NCBI GenBank assembly: GCA_034509755.1 | Contig: CM067544.1 | Span: 17,789,001 to 17,853,000 of the forward strand | DNA from: Anisodus tanguticus | Taxonomy: Eukaryota > Streptophyta > Magnoliopsida > Solanales > Solanaceae | Direction of reading: 5' to 3' | DNA length: 64,000 bases | In this document: piece after piece, positions 46,098 through 58,184 of the stretch | Position numbering within the stretch: the first letter of the stretch is position 1 | Layout of the letters: the number at the start of each line of letters is the position of its first letter | The notes under the pieces: generated by a model | Told to the model about the DNA's origin: nothing | Seen by the model: only the letters and a program-made list of their open reading frames with translations | Databases searched by the model: none | Made by a program: the position numbers and the translations under genes

Positions 46098-49000
46098 TGT
46101 CGCGCCCGTTTTTTACCTGGCTCGGGTCAAATAGCGGAGCACAACGTGTTCGGTGATTCCTGGGTAAAGAATTGAGGAGTCGCCACCTAATTATTTTTAT
46201 AGTGAATTAGGACACCTAAATATTTAAACTAAATGCTGCAATGTAACTCCAATTTTAAGGTCTGCGAAACTAGCGAGATTCTAGATAAGGGTTCTTTATT
46301 ATCCTAAAGGGAAGGGGTTAGGCATCCTTTAAGATCCGCTAACTTGCGATTATCCGGTCAAACTCAGGTTAATTATTACTAGAAAAATATATGTTTTTAC
46401 AAGTATAACAGATTTAAAGATGTTTGCAAATAATTAGTAAATGATGCATTTTAAAAAGAAAGATACATGTAGAGATTTTTTAAATATGCATTTGTATGGT
46501 ATTTAAAGAGAAATACATGTAGAGTTGAAAAGATATGTATTTGACAATTGATAGTAAAACAAATTATTTATAATGCCAAAGAAGTAAAATTTGGGAATCA
46601 ATGAATTGTAAATTGACAAAAGATAAACTTATTCGGTATGATTTAATAAAGCAAATAAAAGATGACGAAAGTTGTTTTGAAAATCTTGAATACGCGCGAC
46701 GAGCCTAAAATAAACTAGCGAAGGATTTCTAAGTTTGAATTTAACCGAGCCTACAAATAAATAAGCTAGCGACGGGTTTCAAATCTTAAACTACCCTATG
46801 AATTAATCCTAAGTTTGCCTATTCTAAGCATTTCAATAGTTACATAAGTGCGATAAATAATATTACAATACAAAGCGGGATAAAAGCTGAATTAAAGAAA
46901 GAAATAAAATAAATAAACATCGAGGAATAATCGCCTTTATTTACTTTAATCCCCGCAAGTTTGTCAAGAACAAACGGTTAGAAACAGTTAAATACAAATA
47001 ACTTCATATCCGTATTCAAAACAGTGAATGTTTTGATCACGGAGGGCTCAGACTTAAATTTTGAAAAGAACATTCCAATCACGTCGTGGATGCAAACATA
47101 GGACTAATATGGTTAATTTTGATTGCCTCGCCTACTAAACGTGTTGGTCTCTCGGGTGAAATAGAAAAGATCACTATAATCACGTCGTGGCTGTGAATAT
47201 ATAATTCACCTCGCCGACTAAACATGTTGATCTCGGATGAAATAAAGGTTTAAGCCTCATCATTGCCCGTGGTTATATTTTCCGTCTTTACGACCGTGGA
47301 GGCCTCAAAATCGACGGATATTTTTCATCGGCCGGTGTAGTATCGTGTTCAAATCAAGCAAAATTTTAAAACAAGGCAAAGAAACAAGGTGAGTAGGAAG
47401 CAGTAATCAGAAAGCATAAAACAGGGAGACAAATTCCGAAAAGACGCGGTGTTTAGTTTAAAACAGTAAAAAACAGTAAAACAGTAATATGAAACCGAGA
47501 AGCGTCTCCCGAAGATGGACGCAATATTGGTTTGAATCAATAAAACAACAAAGAGAATGCGGTATTAATTCCATCAATAACATAATAACAATGCCAAAGA
47601 AACAGACATGCAAGAGCGATTAAACTATCCGACCCGAATTCGAAGTTTCGGAACCAAAACAGGACTAAGAAGCATTTATAAAAAAATAAACAGACCCGGA
47701 TTATGAACGGTGACCCGAATGAAATCAAAAATTCAGATTTTTTGATAACCAGCAACAGATATGAAAAAATGTCATAATCTGGAAATATGCCAAAACCGGG
47801 TCAACCCGACCCGGGTCAGTGACCCGACCCGAATCGAATCGCCAAACCCGAAACAGATTTTTTTTTTAATTTTTTTTTCGGATGACCAATAGACAAGACA
47901 TGAAATGCAAGAGATTTGAAAAAAATCCAAACCGGGGTCGACCCGACCCGACCCGGATCAGTGACCCGACCCTAATTGGAGATTCAACCCGAATCGAATA
48001 ATTCTATCAATTCCGTATAACCAATAACAACAAAGAACAATGCAAGAAAGTTTGAAATATTCAAATCGGGTCGACCCGACCGGGTCGACCCGACCCGAAT
48101 CGTGATCCAAACCCGAATCAAATTTTAACACCATTTTCGATAACCAATAACAAGAATATGAAATGCAATAATTCTGAAAAATATTACCCGAACCGGGTCG
48201 GGTCGACCCGATCCGAAATCGTGAAGAACAACAAAATGCAAACCGATTTTCGGACTCGGTTTTAAAAAACGAATAGAAGTATTTAAAAACCCAAGTTCAA
48301 GAACGAAACTCACCTCCTTTCTTTCGAATCTTGGACCTATTTCGGACTTGTATCTTGAACAACAAAGAAGGCAAATGCTTTAAAATCACGAACACAACAA
48401 ATATTTTATGTATATATGGAATAGTCTTCCGAAAAATCCTTTGAAAATCTGTTTTCTCTCCCGAAAATCCCCCCCCCCCCCCAAATGAAGAACAACATGG
48501 GGTATTTATAGGTGGATTTCCCCCAAGAACGAGTTTGAAATTTGAATTAAAGGCAAAAAATTCTGAATTTTGGAAGCGGATTTTAGGGGTATGGGTATGG
48601 TGAAGTGATGGGAGGGGTGTGGTGGTGTCGTGGTTGGTTGCGGGGAGTGGGTGGTGGCGGTGGGCGAGGTGACCTGGTCGGGCATGGGGGTATGGGGTGT
48701 GCGGCGAGCGGGTAGGGTTTAGGTTTTTTTTGGTTTTTCCTTTTTGTTTGGTTTGGGGAATTAAAAGAGGGGGAAAATGAGTTATGGGTCGGGTCGGTCG
48801 GGTTGGGGCCGGGGCGACGGGTTGGTCGAGTGGGCCGCGCGGAGTTGGGCTCGCGGTTTTTGGGTTGTGGGAATTGGGTTGTGATTTTGGTTGGGTTAAA
48901 ATGAGAGAGCCGAATGGGTTAGTGGGTATTGGGTGGTGGGAATTTAATTGGAGAATAAGAAAGGGCGTTGGGCCGGTCCGGTTGGGCTTTGGGAATTGGG

Positions 49001-49703
49001 GGGAAATAATTTGGGGATTGGGCTTGGGTTGTTTTAATTTGGGGTTGGGCTTGTGGGTCGGCCGGTTGGGCCTGGTGGGTCGACCGGTTGGGCAATGCTT
49101 TTGTTTTGGTTTGGGTAGAAATTGTTTTGGGTTTGGAAATTGTTTTGTGGTTTTGGGTTAAGGGGATAAAAGGGAATGGGTTTGGGGTATTGGGTGGTCC
49201 GGTTTGGTTAGGGAATAGGGAGTTGAATTGTTTTGGGTTAAGTAGAATTGAATGGGTGATGGGTTGGGCTTTGGTGAAATGAGTTTTAGTTTGGGTAGAA
49301 ATTGTTTTGGGTTGGAAAATGAATGGATTATGGATTAAATATATGAAAGGGGTTTAATATTAAAAATATTATTTTTGTTTTGTAAAAGATGTGAATTATT
49401 TAAAATAACATAACGACGTGATAATAATAAAATATAATATTTGCGAAATGTTTAATGCTTAATAAAAGGAAATGCGATGCAATTTTGCGAGAATAAAAAA
49501 AAATAACATAGAATTTTCGGATAACTTATGATTATTATAAAATGCAAATGATATAAAAAAAATGTGAATAATAATAATAATGAGATATGTACACATATAT
49601 ATATACGCATGTATGTATATAGATTTAAAATTGTTTTGAGGTGCTAAAAATATTTAAAACTGCAAATAAATTGGGAAAGACGGGACAAAATTGGGTGTCA
49701 ACA
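46098..49703 (-). repeat. Tat array LTR 3 (right)
   Basis: 3606 bp, TGTCGCGCCCG ... GTGTCAACA. Slightly longer than the other two, partly because GGGTCGACCCGACCC motifs are extra-duplicated at 47935-47975, 48066-48100 and 48190-48215. Confidence 0.92.
48503..48510 (-). promoter_or_regulatory. TATA box of Tat LTR 3
   Basis: TATAAATA on the minus strand. As the outermost 5' LTR it could drive transcription through the whole array. Confidence 0.6.
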
Positions 49704-50645
49704 ATAATAATAACAACAATAACCAACGAATCCAACAACACCAAAATCTGTCCCAAATTGGCAACTAGCCTAAAATTATCACATCCAATGCTTAAATTCC
49801 AATTTTTCCTTAACACAAATTCATTACCTTAATTCTAACAACATGCATTACAATTATATCATAGAAAGAAGAATTTTTATACCTCAAATTCGTCCAAAAC
49901 AGTCCGCAATTTTCTGGCCACTGTTTGTCCGAAAATCCCCACTGTTTTGTAAATTTTCTCATCTTTTTTGTTCACTTCTTCAACTCCAATTGACATGCAA
50001 GTGTTCTACAATGTTAAGCCATCATCCCTACACGTTTTTCTTCCAAAATTTCATCCCAAAAATCTCAATTTTCTCGGGCGTATTTTCGCCAAGCAAAGTT
50101 GGCGTTTTGCCACCGTTTTTGGTGATGTTTTGCTTCTAATTTTTGGTGAAAAATGTAGTCTAGGAAGAGAAGATAAAAACCTTAAATTTGGTTATGGGTG
50201 GAGGGTGATTTTTGCTGAGCTTAGAGGAGAGAATGAGAGGAGAGTTTTTGTTAAGTTTGGAATGAGGAAGATGAAAGATGAAGAGTGTAGGTTTATAAAA
50301 AAAAATTGGATTTTTCCTTTTTACACTTTGGCCCCCTAGTTCTTCAATTAATAGATCTTAAACCCACCTCTTTTAATTCCCGAGAATTTCATAAAGCCTC
50401 GTATCCTCAATGTCGAAATTTTATAATACAATGCTATTCCATAACTCCATTGGAATACACACAACTACTAGGATTAATTCTCGTCGTCACATGTATAGCC
50501 CTAAAGAAAAACTATTCCGAGATAACATCCGTTTATACACTAATTTCCCGTATTAACATATGCAAGCGTTCCTTACATTAAATATCTGAATCTTACTTCC
50601 TTAATGACGTTCTTAATTATCGTCTTAATCTTACGAGGTGTAACA

Positions 50646-50762
50646 CATATCCCTTCAAGATACCAAATTGCTGACATCTTTACTAAGGTTTTCCCTTGGT
50701 TCCGTTTGAAGATTTTAGGGACAGTCTCAACGTACGACAACCGCCCGCTATGACTGCGGGGG
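50646..50762 (+). pseudogene. copia pol C-terminus, downstream of the nest
   Basis: Continues the RNase H interrupted at 22360: IPSRYQIADIFTKVFP followed by the pol end, then a GACTGCGGGGG purine tract. It proves the outer element was split rather than truncated here. Confidence 0.82.
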
Positions 50763-51000
50763 TGTGATAGAATACGTGATATACATTGACAAACTGTGTA
50801 TATCAAACGGACGACTTCTGTATTATTTTACCATATTTTCTAGAATCCTTGTACAAATGTAATTATGGTATTAGTCTTATATTAGGAAAAACTATTAGAA
50901 TTATAGTAGAAAAAGGTAGAGTTATTTTCCATAGTTAGAAATTGTATATTTGTATATATACCTCTTCATTAATGATTATTTTCTTTCATTCTAATCTACA
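50763..51000 (+). repeat. 3' LTR of the nested copia
   Basis: Starts TGTGATAGAATACG after the purine tract and ends about TTCTAATCTACA (238 bp). It contains a TATATATACC box near 50953. There is no 5' partner, so the ends are approximate. Confidence 0.6.
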
Positions 51001-51179
51001 CCTCAACTTTTCACTATGGTTCAAGATTACTACTCTCTAATTGGAGCTTTGTTATGGTCAAGGGTAAAAACAAAACTTTTTCCTAATGATGGGGTTAATA
51101 TTAGATAAAAAGTTAACGAATGGTAAATTGTTCAATCTCATAATACATAACCAAATTTAATCGTTTTCTCCCTTTTTTA
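51001..51179. other. Short spacer, nothing recognised
   Basis: AT-rich sequence between the copia LTR and the hAT element, ending in the target duplication CTTTTTTA (51172-51179). Confidence 0.5.
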
Positions 51180-54100
51180 TAAGGGTGGCCAGTGGGCCGG
51201 GCTCGGGTCTGGCGGGGTCGGGGTCGGGGCGGGACGAGCCAAGGGGTCGGGGTCGGGTCTAGCGGGGTCTGGCGGGACTTGCTCCAGTCCCGTCCCGATC
51301 CTGATCCCGTCGGTATCGGGTCGGGGTCGGGGTCGGGGCGGGATCCGGTGGGTTTTCATTTTTTTTTTAAAAAAAAACATATGTATAAAAAAACTCAATA
51401 AACAAGATAAGATAGTGTAATAAAAACATCCCAAGGCTGTTTTTGTGCCTCTTATATTAATAGACATGATTTTTTTGTAATACAAATACAATTGTCTAAA
51501 ATCTAAATTGCAACTTTGTGGTGTTGTCCAAAAGTTGCAAATTACATAATAAAATTTCAATTAAAAAAATTACATTCTCAAAAAAACCTGTTCTAATTGC
51601 TTGATGATTTCCTGTGGTTCTTCGGTTGAAATTGATATTTGTTGGTCAAATTGATCCATGTCGCTTCCACTGCCTTCAGTTTAGATTTCGTTGTAGTTTT
51701 CATCTTCTTCTTCGTTGATCTCCGGTTGACCGCACCTTCTCCGCTCCGCTCGTATCCAATCTCTCGAATAATACCGCAATTTCCAAGCCGTTCTCCGGCT
51801 AATGAGTGTCTCGTGGTCTCCTATTTGATATCTCGCTGCGAAAAAGCGCTTTCGAGACGCAGTTGATGACGCTTGAATGTTCAAAACATCTCGAGCCATC
51901 AATGAAAGTGTCGGAAAGGTCTTCTCATTCCCCCTCTAGTATTTTAGCAAGTCTTCATGTTCATCTTCATTGATAACTTCTTGATACGGTACAGAACCCT
52001 GCAAAACAAAAATATCCAACTCGCTAATTTGGTTAGTAGTAGAGGTACGGCCGCACATTCTATTTCTGAGGCTTTCAATACTAGCCGCAGAAACAACATG
52101 TCTTTTGTGAGGTTGTGTTGAAGATGAAGAAGATGGTATGGAAGCCGGCAAGTTACTAGCATTTTCTTGTTGATAAAATCTATATATATTTTTGCATTGG
52201 TGTTCTACTCTAGACAACACTTCTTCTTTAGTTTGTTCAATAGGTGGTGGGTGATTTAGATTTTTGGGACTTGGAGATGGTAGTACTTCTATACAATCGT
52301 AAATAGTTTCAATTAGTGATTTAGTGCCGTCTATTTTAATAGTAGAATTTAATACAGAACCAATAATATAAATAGAGGGAATAGGAATAAAATATTTTTT
52401 TATTTTGACAAACATTTTTTTAATAGTCATTTTTATAAGCCGGTTTTTCCATATATTCACTAAGTTATAAAAATATTAGAGTTATATAAAACAACATAGT
52501 TGAAATAGTAAGATAATATAGACCGGAAAATTCTTTTGTTGCTTGAAAAAATTTCTCTAAAAATACAATAAGTTCGGAAATTTTTACCCAATCACTATCT
52601 AAAATCATATCAAATTTGGATTTTTATTATGAGAGTTAAAAAATAAAGTTATAGGTATTCTATAGTCATAAGCAACAAGTAGTTGCTCGTATAAAGAATT
52701 CCACCTAGTGGATACTTCTTGTGGAATTTTTCTATAAGGTAGTCCACAATCGTGACAAGTTTTTTTATATTCTTTTCTACGTTGTACTTTATTACTTTTA
52801 AAAATAAAGTTTATAGCAAATTGTATTTTACTAAGAATGTCTTCAAAAAGTGATAGACCATCCTTTACAATTAAGTTATATATATGTCACGCGCATTTTA
52901 TATGAAAATGATCCGGAAAAGATGGAGTTAAACTATTTTTTAAAATTGTAATTGCGTAATTGTTAGAAGAAGCGTTATCTAATGTAATAGTCATAATTTT
53001 ATCGGTTATTCCGTAATAATGACACACTTGATAAATATTATCTGCAATAAAAGTACCAGTGTGCCTATCATCTATATATCTATACGCTAAAATACGTTTT
53101 TGCATAGACCATTTATAATCTATCCAATGACAAGTTACGAAAATAATCATGGTCGTTAGTACTACGACCTATATCGACGTGATAGATACTTTGCCATTAA
53201 AATGATATAATGAAAAACGTAAATATTGTTGATATTCATGCGCGAATTTAAATACATCTCTCTTAACAGCTTGATCTAGGAAAACCGTTAAAAGCAGGAT
53301 TATATATATCTCTAATGTAATGAATAAAACCGGGAGATGAAGGAAATGAAAAAGGCAAACCCTCCACAGCAACTAATTTTGATATTGCTTCCCTATCTCT
53401 ATGTTTATTGTATTTAGAGCCTACAATTCCCCCCGTCATAGGGTTAATTTGACCCCAGTACTTGGTCCGGGACGGTATCAGTATGTGAACCTTGTCCCGA
53501 TGGAGCGGGCGTTTCGCACTCGGTTTTGAAGCCTGGTATTGGGCATACCTAGCTGGATGAGCACTTACTACGTGTCTAATTAAACCTCTCGTCCCACCGT
53601 GACCTTTTCCAGTTTTAAATTTTTACAAATTTTACATATAGCTACTTGATTCTCTACGTCCCTATCAAAAATGTCCATGCATCTGATTTTAATGATCGTT
53701 TTGATGGACCTCGTCTCATACTAGGGGGAATAGGAGGTATTTCAGTTGAAGGTGCACTAGTGGGTGTGTTGTCATCAACATTAGTGGGTGTATCATCTAG
53801 ATCATCGTCTAAATTAAAGTCTTCTTGAGTTCCAGAAAATAGTTCCTCGTCTAAATCTAATGGTAATGTAGGAAAATGTTGAGTATCAACAAAATCATCA
53901 TGTGTTGGAATAAGATGACTAGAAGAAGTACCCTTGCCCTGGTTGCCCCTACTAGAAGAAGTCTTACCCTTACCCTTAAACATACCTCTAATTCCTTCCA
54001 TTTTAATTATATGCTAACAAATAATTAAAGTAAATGAAATTAAGTGCGCTAAATAAAATAAACAGACAATAATAATTTAATGAAGGAACGAACGTACCAA

Positions 54101-54670
54101 ACGCCGACGTAACGTCGATGTGTAATCGAGAGGTTGAAAATTGAAACTTTGCTCGATGGAAGATCCTCAAGCTAGTTGACAACTTCACTCCCAATTCCCA
54201 AATGAATAAATAAAATTGAATATTTAGCAAACAATGTAGACTTGTAGAGAGATATATTGAGAGATTAGAGAGATTGTAGGAAGATTTGTGAGAAAGATGA
54301 AGAGAAAATGAGTTATTTATAGTTGGAAAATTGGGTTAAAGTGTAAATATAATAACTTATGTGTTAAAAATAAATATTAAGGGGTAGGGGGGGAGGCCTA
54401 AAATGGCCGTTGGCCAACGGCCAAAATCTAAAATGGCCGTTGGTGCAACGGCCATATTTGCAAAGGGGGGACAAAGGGCGGGGTCGGGGTTGGGCTCGGG
54501 ACGGGCTCGGGGCGGGGTCGGGGCGGGCGGGCCTGGGGCGGGCTGGCCTGGCGGGACGAGACATTGTCCCCGTCCCGAGTTCGAGTCCCGCTCCTATTTT
54601 TTTTTTTTTGAGCGGGGTCGGGGCGGGCTCGGGACGAGGTTGGGCCGTCCCGGCCCACTGGCCACCTTTA
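51180..54670 (-). mobile_element. hAT-superfamily transposon, decayed, 8-bp TSD
   Basis: 3491 bp. The ends are inverted repeats: TAAGGGTGGCCAGTGGGCCG at the left, and the complement of the right end reads TAAAGGTGGCCAGTGGGCCG. They are flanked by CTTTTTTA (51172-51179) and CTTTTTTG (54671-54678), a 7-of-8 match to an 8-bp duplication. Inside each end lie 150-200 bp of GGGGTCGGGGCGGG-type repeats. The minus-strand interior encodes hAT transposase fragments. Confidence 0.9.
51681..54001 (-). pseudogene. hAT transposase, broken
   Basis: The start at 54001 gives an acidic, Ser/Thr/Pro-rich N-terminus (MEGIRGMFKGKGK...). It is followed by BED-type zinc-finger traces (CKICKNLKLEK), PFSF-PGFIHYI and YNPAFNG readings across frames near 53270-53370, and the catalytic-core sequence TLDNASSNNYAI with HIKCA (53150-52887). 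The C-terminal hAT dimerisation domain is FPTLSLMARDVLNIQASSTAS ... RYQIGDHETL (51936-51681). At least five stops or frameshifts interrupt it. Related plant proteins are the RICESLEEPER/Daysleeper-type and Ac-like transposases. This copy is inactive. Confidence 0.87.
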
Positions 54671-54678
54671 CTTTTTTG

Positions 54679-56260
54679 TCAGAAAAAAAAAACTCAACAT
54701 TACGAGCCTCTTTTTAAATTCTTTTCCCATATTCTTTTAGACTATAGTTTACAACCAAGTTATGTTGCAAGCTAAAATAGTTGGCATAATGGAACTATTG
54801 GCCTTAAATTTTGTTACAATGATCGTGCCAATCAATGGGAGACATTTTCTTCTTCAAACAGATTTGAATTAATCATTAAAGGTAACCTATTTTTGTTACT
54901 ACGGTAACAATAATGTCACTGTAACAATTCCTCTGAGGAGAAGTTACGTTAAAAGATGACTCAGGCCTCATTTGTTTTCATTAAAATTAAGATATATGAA
55001 TATACAAATTTGAATATTAAAATGTGCATTAAAATATAGATATCTGAATACACATTTAAATATTAAAATATTATCTATAGATCTAAATACTGAATGATTA
55101 AGATTATTTATTTTTAATATCTGAATGTGCCTATAGAATTAACCATAATATTTATAATGGAGTAGCATCATAGCTGTCCGTTTGAAAAATGGGGTAGAAC
55201 GGATATTAGAATAAAATCCTGTCCAAAGTTTTGGACAGATGTAATTTAACTCTACTGTCATAAGTAAAGCATATATTCTGACCAAAGAAAAGTTGTCCAG
55301 TGGACAGTGGTGAACAGATTCTAACTAAAACCCACAATTTTAACGTGCATTATTTGGTATCACAATAATTCTTGGTATGATTATTATTTTAAGAATAAGG
55401 GCTTAGAGGATTGGATGAAGAACAATCAGAATACCTTTTGCTTCTCCTGTCAGCTAATTTAACAATGTCAGATATTGCCTATGTGTCATACTTTTTGTTT
55501 TAATTAGTTTGTCTAAAAAAAAAAGTCATAATTACTTATTTTGAAACAATTTAACTTCAAATTTCTCATTTTATTATTAGTGAAATGATTTATAATCACA
55601 CAAATGTTTATTGTTTGTTTTATATCATAAGTTTCAAAAATTTATCTTTCTTCTTATATTTCGTGCTCAATCAAACACAACCACATAAATTGAAACGAAG
55701 GGAATATAAATTTTGGTGATTATTTACATGTATATCTAATCTCTATATTAAATTACTGAATTCAATTGAAGACATAGCTTGTTAGCTACATTCGCCATTG
55801 CTTCAGTTATACAACAAGAAATGAGGTTTTTACTTTTTCCTTGCGACTTTAACTTTTATTTTTGTTGGTAAGTCTTGCGGCGATTTTATGGCACTAAAGT
55901 TGCTTTCACAATCTCATTTCTTATAGTGGCTAGAAGTTCATCACTGATAGGTTTTACAATGCTAAGAGAAGCAAAATTCACGAAACGAATGATAAAGTGT
56001 TCTTTAAATTTGTCTGTATATTTCTTTTTGGTACTCGAATTAAGGCTTGTTCAAATTGATGAAACTCATGATAAAGTGTTTCTACGACATTTTTGGCTTA
56101 AATTTTAGAGAAGTTTTTTTCTAAAATTTGAGCTAAAAATGTCTAATAAAAACACTTTATCATGTGTTTAGGTGCTCAATTTGAACAACCAGTAGTTTGT
56201 TTGTCTAAATAAAATATATTGACAAACTTAAGGGGTCATCGATGTATTACGCCTAATGCA
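54679..56260. other. Intergenic, nothing recognised
   Basis: About 1.6 kb, AT-rich. I looked for a DOMON-domain exon belonging to the cytochrome b561 gene at 61383 and found none. Confidence 0.6.
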
Positions 56261-56262
56261 TA

Positions 56263-56479
56263 TTCCCTTCGTCCCAAAAGAATGTCTTAGTTTGACTTGT
56301 CACGGAGTTTAAGAAATATATGAAGATTTTTGAAATGTGTTGTTCAAAACAAGCCTTAAATATTTGTGTGGCTGTAAACCATCTCATAAGGTTTAATTGT
56401 TTCTAAATATAAAAATGTGTCAAACTTTTTGGGACAAACTAATAAGGAAAATAAGATAACTCTTTTCGGACCGAGGGAG
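56263..56479. mobile_element. Stowaway-type MITE
   Basis: 217 bp between TA dinucleotides (56261-56262, 56480-56481). Left end TTCCCTTCGTCCCAAAAG, right end TTTTCGGACCGAGGGAG: imperfect inverted repeats of the Stowaway kind. It is 11 bp from the copia insertion at 56491. Confidence 0.8.
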
Positions 56480-56490
56480 TATGTCTTATG

Positions 56491-56685
56491 TGAAAGATAG
56501 AATAATTTCCCTTATGGATTCCTTCCATTATTCACAATATATATAGTTGTACAAGGTTGATTCATAATATGGTACGAATCCTAACTTACCTTACAAAGGT
56601 TGATTCCTAATACAATTAGAATCCTAAGTTACCTTAAATATACATCTATCATAATTACAAAATATAGAAAGAATATTCGCTAATA
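56491..56685 (-). repeat. Left LTR (3' LTR of the minus-strand copia)
   Basis: 195 bp, + strand TGAAAGATAGAATAATTTCC ... TTCGCTAATA. It lacks about 11 bp (GAGAATATCCT) present in the right LTR. Confidence 0.9.
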
Positions 56686-56751
56686 CTCCCCCTCAGACGG
56701 AGCGGGAGGAGGCCGAATGCTAAGGCTGGATCGGAAGTCGGTGAAAAGCTG

Positions 56752-58184
56752 TCACGGTAGTCCCTTTGTGAAAATGTCTGCATACTGATAAGAGGAAGAC
56801 ACGTGTAAAATTTTGACCTGACCACGGGCAACCTTCTCTCGCACAAAGTGGATATCCATCTCAATATGCTTAGTCCGCTGATGTTGGACTGGATTATGAG
56901 ACATATAGATAGCAGATATGTTGTCACAATATACTATAGACGCCTTGCGGAGTGGACACTGGAGTTCCAAAAGAAGATATCGGAGCCAATAGATCTCAGT
57001 AACTACGTTAGCAACACCGCGATATTTTTCTTCAGCACTCGAACGGGAAAATGTGGCCTGCCGCTTGGCGGACCATGAGATAAGATTATCCCCAAGAAAT
57101 ACACAGTACCCTGAGGTGGAGCGACGTGTGTCGGGGCATCCTGCCCAATCTGCATCCGTGTAAGCAAGTAGCTTGGTTGGGGCAGAGGGGTATAGATGTA
57201 AGCCGAAGTCTAGTGTGCCCTTAACGTATCTGATAATACGTTTGAGGGCGGAAAAATGGGACTCTCGGGGGTAGTGCATGAACAGACACACCTGCTGAAC
57301 GGCATATACAATATCAAGCCTAGTGAATGTAAGATACTGAAGAGCGCCTGCTAGACTTCGATATAGAGTGGGATCAGAAACTGACGCACCGTCATTGGCA
57401 CTAAGCTTGGATTTTGAGTCCATCGGAGTTGGCATAATTTTACAATTTGCCATCTTGGCCCTGTACACTATCTCTTCGGCATACTTACGCTGACACAGGA
57501 ACATAGTGGTTGCAGATCTGGTCACCGATATACCCAAAAAATAACTTAGCTTGCCTAAGTCAGTCATAACAAATTCAATTTTGAGTAGAGCAATGATTTC
57601 ATTCTTCAACCCGTCAGATGAGGCAGTAAGAACAATGTCATCGACATATAATAGCAAATATGCAGTCCTGCTACCACGGTGAAAAGTGAAGAGAGAGTTA
57701 TCACACCTGCTACATACAAAACCAATCTGCATAAGATACCTGACAAAACGATCATACCAAGCGCGGGGTGCCTGTTTCAATCCATACAATGACTTCCTGA
57801 AATGACACACAAACTGCGGAGCTGCCGGATGAACAAAGCCAGGAGGCGATGCATGTACACATCTCTTTCAAATCCCCATGAAGAAATGCATTCTTAACAT
57901 CAAGGCTGATGAATCGACCAATGCATGCCCATAGCAATACTGAGAACAGTCCGAATAGTGGCCGGTTTAACAACCGGACTGAATGTTTCACCACAATCAA
58001 TACCCTCCTGCTGATTAGTGTCATTGACAACTAATCTTGCCTTATACCTCTCTAAGTCACCACTGTCTCTGAACTTGTGCCGAAATAGCCACATACACCG
58101 GATAACATTCACACCTTTGGGTCTAGGTACCAAATCCCAAGTGTTCTGCTTGGTTAAAGTGTTAAATTCCTTACATGGCCACAT
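56752..58184 (-). pseudogene. copia RT and RNase H
   Basis: 57810-56752 is open for 352 codons: LYGLKQAPRAWYDRF, LLYVDDIVLTASSD, DLGKLSYFLGISVT, DADWAGCPDTRRSTSGYCVFL, SRSSAEEKYRG, RTKHIEMDIHFVREK and the end DIFTKGLP. The start of RT (58184-57900: NTWDLVPRPKGVNVI, KARLVVNDTNQQEGIDCGETF) is in other frames, with shifts near 57900 and 57810-57840. Confidence 0.9.

Larger units (their letters stand above)
24214..49703 (-). mobile_element. Tandem Ty3/gypsy Tat/Ogre-like array: LTR-INT-LTR-INT-LTR, TSD ATAAT
   Basis: Innermost level of the nest. Three LTRs (24214-27769, 35162-38701, 46098-49703) alternate with two near-identical internal regions (27770-35161, 38702-46097; 7392 and 7396 bp). ATAAT flanks only the outer ends (24209-24213, 49704-49708). 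The middle LTR is bordered directly by a primer-binding site and a polypurine tract, with no duplication of its own. One element inserted once and was then doubled, most simply by unequal recombination between LTRs. Coding is on the minus strand. Pol has RT, RNase H, a second RNase H and integrase, the arrangement known for the Tat/Ogre lineage. No gag or protease is present in either copy. Confidence 0.92.
22361..50645 (-). mobile_element. Solo-LTR-like non-coding element (gypsy type), split; TSD CATAT
   Basis: Middle level of the nest. The left part (22361-24213) starts TGTCACGACCCGACC. The right part (49704-50645) ends CTTACGAGGTGTAACA. CATAT flanks it at 22356-22360 and 50646-50650. With the inner array removed it is about 2.8 kb, with TG...CA ends and no coding. 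Read on the minus strand it starts TGTTACACCTCG and has a TATAAACC box near 50290-50297, as in long gypsy (Del/Tekay-like) LTRs known from Solanaceae. The family assignment is from memory. Confidence 0.75.
20044..51000 (+). mobile_element. Truncated Ty1/copia element, split by a nested insertion
   Basis: Outer level of the nest. The coding part covers 20044-22360. Its RNase H sequence (...GQVCVLHI) breaks at 22360 and resumes at 50646 (PSRYQIADIFTKVFP, the C-terminal pol motif), followed by a polypurine tract and a 3' LTR. The 5' LTR, gag, protease and start of integrase are missing. Continuity across the 28-kb gap is supported by the CATAT duplication at the two break points. Confidence 0.85.

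Noticed and set aside
54403..54775. Gly/Arg-rich ORFs near the right end of the hAT element (also 51177-51560)
   Set aside because: They come from the GC-rich subterminal repeats and appear in several frames on both strands.
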